Origin: Myxococcota bacterium
Lineage (GTDB): Bacteria > Myxococcota_C > UBA6777
Assembly (NCBI GenBank): GCA_023150835.1
Contig: JAKLKB010000107.1
Span: 1 to 24,523, forward strand
Direction of reading: 5' to 3'
Length of the DNA: 24,523 bases
Below, piece by piece: positions 23,332 to 24,523 of this stretch. Numbering within the stretch: the first letter of the stretch is position 1; the number at the start of each line of letters is the position of its first letter. The position numbers and the translations under genes are program-made. The notes under the pieces are model-generated. The model searched no databases and had not been told where the DNA came from. It was given only the letters and a program-made list of their open reading frames with translations.

Positions 23332-24114
23332 TCAGTTGGGGACTGGGGGGGCTGGATCGGTGGTGGGTTGGGGGCGTTTTTGCTTTGCGGCCTTGACCGC
23401 TTCTTCGAGACCTGCACGAAGCTTGCGTGCATTTTCGGCAAACGAAGGCTCATCTTTGGTGTAATCGTCGATCGCACGAAGAAAGGAGTGCGTGGCGTTG
23501 ATCCATTCTCGGCGGGCGGTATGTTCGCGGGTCGATGGATCACTTTTCCAATCGAGGTCTTTGCGGGTTTGAACTTGGGCATCGAGCTGTTTGCCTGCTT
23601 CGATGATCTGGTCAAGTACCCAAGCGAGGCTGTGCGTCCCCAGTTTGCACTGCTCCAACACCGCTAGTTTGTCGGGGTATTGTTGCGAACGCTCTGCAAG
23701 TCGAAGCGCGATGCCAGCTTCTTCGTCGAAGGAGCGTTGGGTCACTTGGAGTCCATCGGGCAAGAAAAAATCCAGCGCGTCTTGAAGTGTACGTTGTTGC
23801 TCGGTGCGCTCTTGCGTGTTGGGTGATCGCAGGGAGGCGAGGTGGGTGAACGCTTGCAACGCCGTCGACAAGCAGCGGTGTCCTTCGTCAAATAGCTGAT
23901 CAAAGGTTTGTAGAGCATCGCGCACTTTTTGTTTTTCGAGGCTGTAGGGATCGATATCTTTTTGCGTGCTTTGTCGCAACGCTTCGCAGCGTTGTTCCAG
24001 CCGAGGCAAGTGAACCGCCAAATAAGCATGCGGCTCGATCAGGCTTCTTTGTGGTCCTGTCCATGTTTGACTTTGTACCAACATCTTTTCCGTACTCAGC
24101 GCCTTTAGATCCAT
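23332..24114 (-). CDS. Unknown helical protein, first gene of the CRISPR operon
   Basis: The product has 260 residues. ATG 24114 is preferred because GGCGGAG precedes it by 7-8 bases. The frame stays open to 24306, but that extension is a Lys/Glu-rich low-complexity stretch with no Shine-Dalgarno. The protein is almost wholly helical and charged (VRDALQTFDQLFDEGHRCL, LGTHSLAWVLDQIIEAGKQL, FAENARKLRAGLEEAVKAAK) and ends in a Pro-rich PAPPVPN tail. No Cys cluster, signal peptide, membrane segment, HEPN R-x4-6-H pair or nuclease motif is evident. It ends 128 bp before cas10. I do not recognise the family. It could be an accessory or regulatory CRISPR protein or unrelated. Confidence 0.72.
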   Translation of the reverse strand: MDLKALSTEKMLVQSQTWTGPQRSLIEPHAYLAVHLPRLEQRCEALRQSTQKDIDPYSLEKQKVRDALQTFDQLFDEGHRCLSTALQAFTHLASLRSPNTQERTEQQRTLQDALDFFLPDGLQVTQRSFDEEAGIALRLAERSQQYPDKLAVLEQCKLGTHSLAWVLDQIIEAGKQLDAQVQTRKDLDWKSDPSTREHTARREWINATHSFLRAIDDYTKDEPSFAENARKLRAGLEEAVKAAKQKRPQPTTDPAPPVPN

Positions 24115-24310
24115 CGGATATCTCCGCCGTGTTGAGGGGAACGGGTCGAGAGGTTGCTTTTTTTCGGCCCGTTTTCGTTGTCTGGTTTCTTCGGGGGATT
24201 GTCGTGCTTTCTTCTCTTCTTTGTTATCTGATCTGGCTTCTTGAGCGCAAGACATTTCTTTTTGTTTTGCTGTGGCGGTCTTGTTCTTCGGCATCTTCTT
24301 GATCATCCAC

Positions 24311-24523
24311 AGGGAAAGGGGGTTCGCGACCGACTTTTTTGTTGAGCGTCAACAGAGAGGGGGGTTCGTGACCGACTTTTTTGTTGAGCGTCAACAGAGA
24401 GGGGGGTTCGTGACCGGCTTTTTTGTTGAGCGTCAACAGAGAGGGGGGGGCGTGACCGACTTTTTTGTTGAGCGTCAACAGAGAGGGGGGTTCGTGACCG
24501 ACTTTTTTGTTGAGCGTCAACAG
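24311..24523. repeat. 42-bp tandem satellite, five units, cut by the window end
   Basis: GTTGAGCGTCAAC recurs at 24341, 24383, 24425, 24467 and 24509, exactly 42 bases apart. A partial unit starts at 24311. The unit is GTTGAGCGTCAAC (inverted repeat GTTGA/TCAAC) + AGAGAGGGGGGTTCGTGAC + CGACTTTTTT. Units differ by only a few bases (one A-to-G, one TT-to-GG). It has no unique spacers, so it is not a CRISPR array. Because 42 is a multiple of 3, long frames stay open on both strands (14-residue units such as KKVGHEPPSLLTLN on the minus strand); I do not call a gene from this. The 24115-24310 stretch between it and the first operon gene holds the Lys/Glu-rich open frame and no clear promoter. Confidence 0.92.

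Noticed and set aside
24311-24523. CRISPR array beside the cas genes
   Set aside because: Whole 42-bp units repeat with only a few base changes; there are no unique spacers. It is a tandem satellite.

Overview
This looks like chromosomal DNA of a Myxococcota-like (former deltaproteobacterial) bacterium of moderate GC content. The evidence is a very cysteine-rich secreted lipoprotein, a ceramidase-like secreted protein with acidic 'GPDADGSEG' insertions, an EndoQ-type PHP nuclease fused to a UvrD-like helicase, and a LonB/LonC-like protease. Assignments come from reading motifs in the translated sequence. No database search was run.

Layout. Positions 1-12,300 hold ordinary, mostly unlinked genes: a ceramidase-like lipoprotein (407-2494, +) that may be coupled to a 41-codon leader ORF; a 1325-residue PHP-endonuclease/SF1-helicase fusion (2581-6558, -) with two internal 33-bp tandem repeats; a Rossmann/DUF2520 protein (6815-7726, -); a Cys-rich lipoprotein (8217-9449, +); a Lon-family protease (9525-11936, +); and tRNA-Leu(GAG) (12219-12302, +) with a clear terminator. 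Intergenic spaces carry several dispersed repeats, among them a MITE-like element whose terminus overlaps the lon stop codon.

Beyond the tRNA everything is on the minus strand. Next to it lie remnants of two genes: a HipA-like fragment lacking its kinase part, and a DUF262 (GmrSD/ParB-like) gene broken by a frameshift at a run of seven A. Then comes a compact ten-gene operon (24114 down to 14212) encoding a type III CRISPR effector complex of the Csx10/Csx19/TIGR03986 kind (III-D-like). In transcription order: an unknown helical protein; Cas10 without an HD nuclease domain but with an intact GGDD; a Cas7-like RAMP; Csx10; two small helical proteins, one probably the Cas11 small subunit; two Csx7/Csm3-like RAMPs; a Csx19-like protein with an acidic insert; and a TIGR03986-like RAMP with a long C-terminal extension. 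Several genes overlap or are 3-20 bp apart, and most have good Shine-Dalgarno sites, so they are probably one transcript.

How it should work (family knowledge plus inference): the RAMP proteins form the backbone on a crRNA. Three of them keep the G-x-D-[LM]-[ST] aspartate expected for target-RNA cleavage. Cas10 should make cyclic oligoadenylate on target binding. The window contains no Cas1/Cas2, no Cas6, no CRISPR array and no recognisable CARF effector, so crRNA and the downstream effector must come from elsewhere, or one of the unknown proteins has a new role. A 42-bp tandem satellite, not a CRISPR array, lies upstream of the operon and runs off the window.
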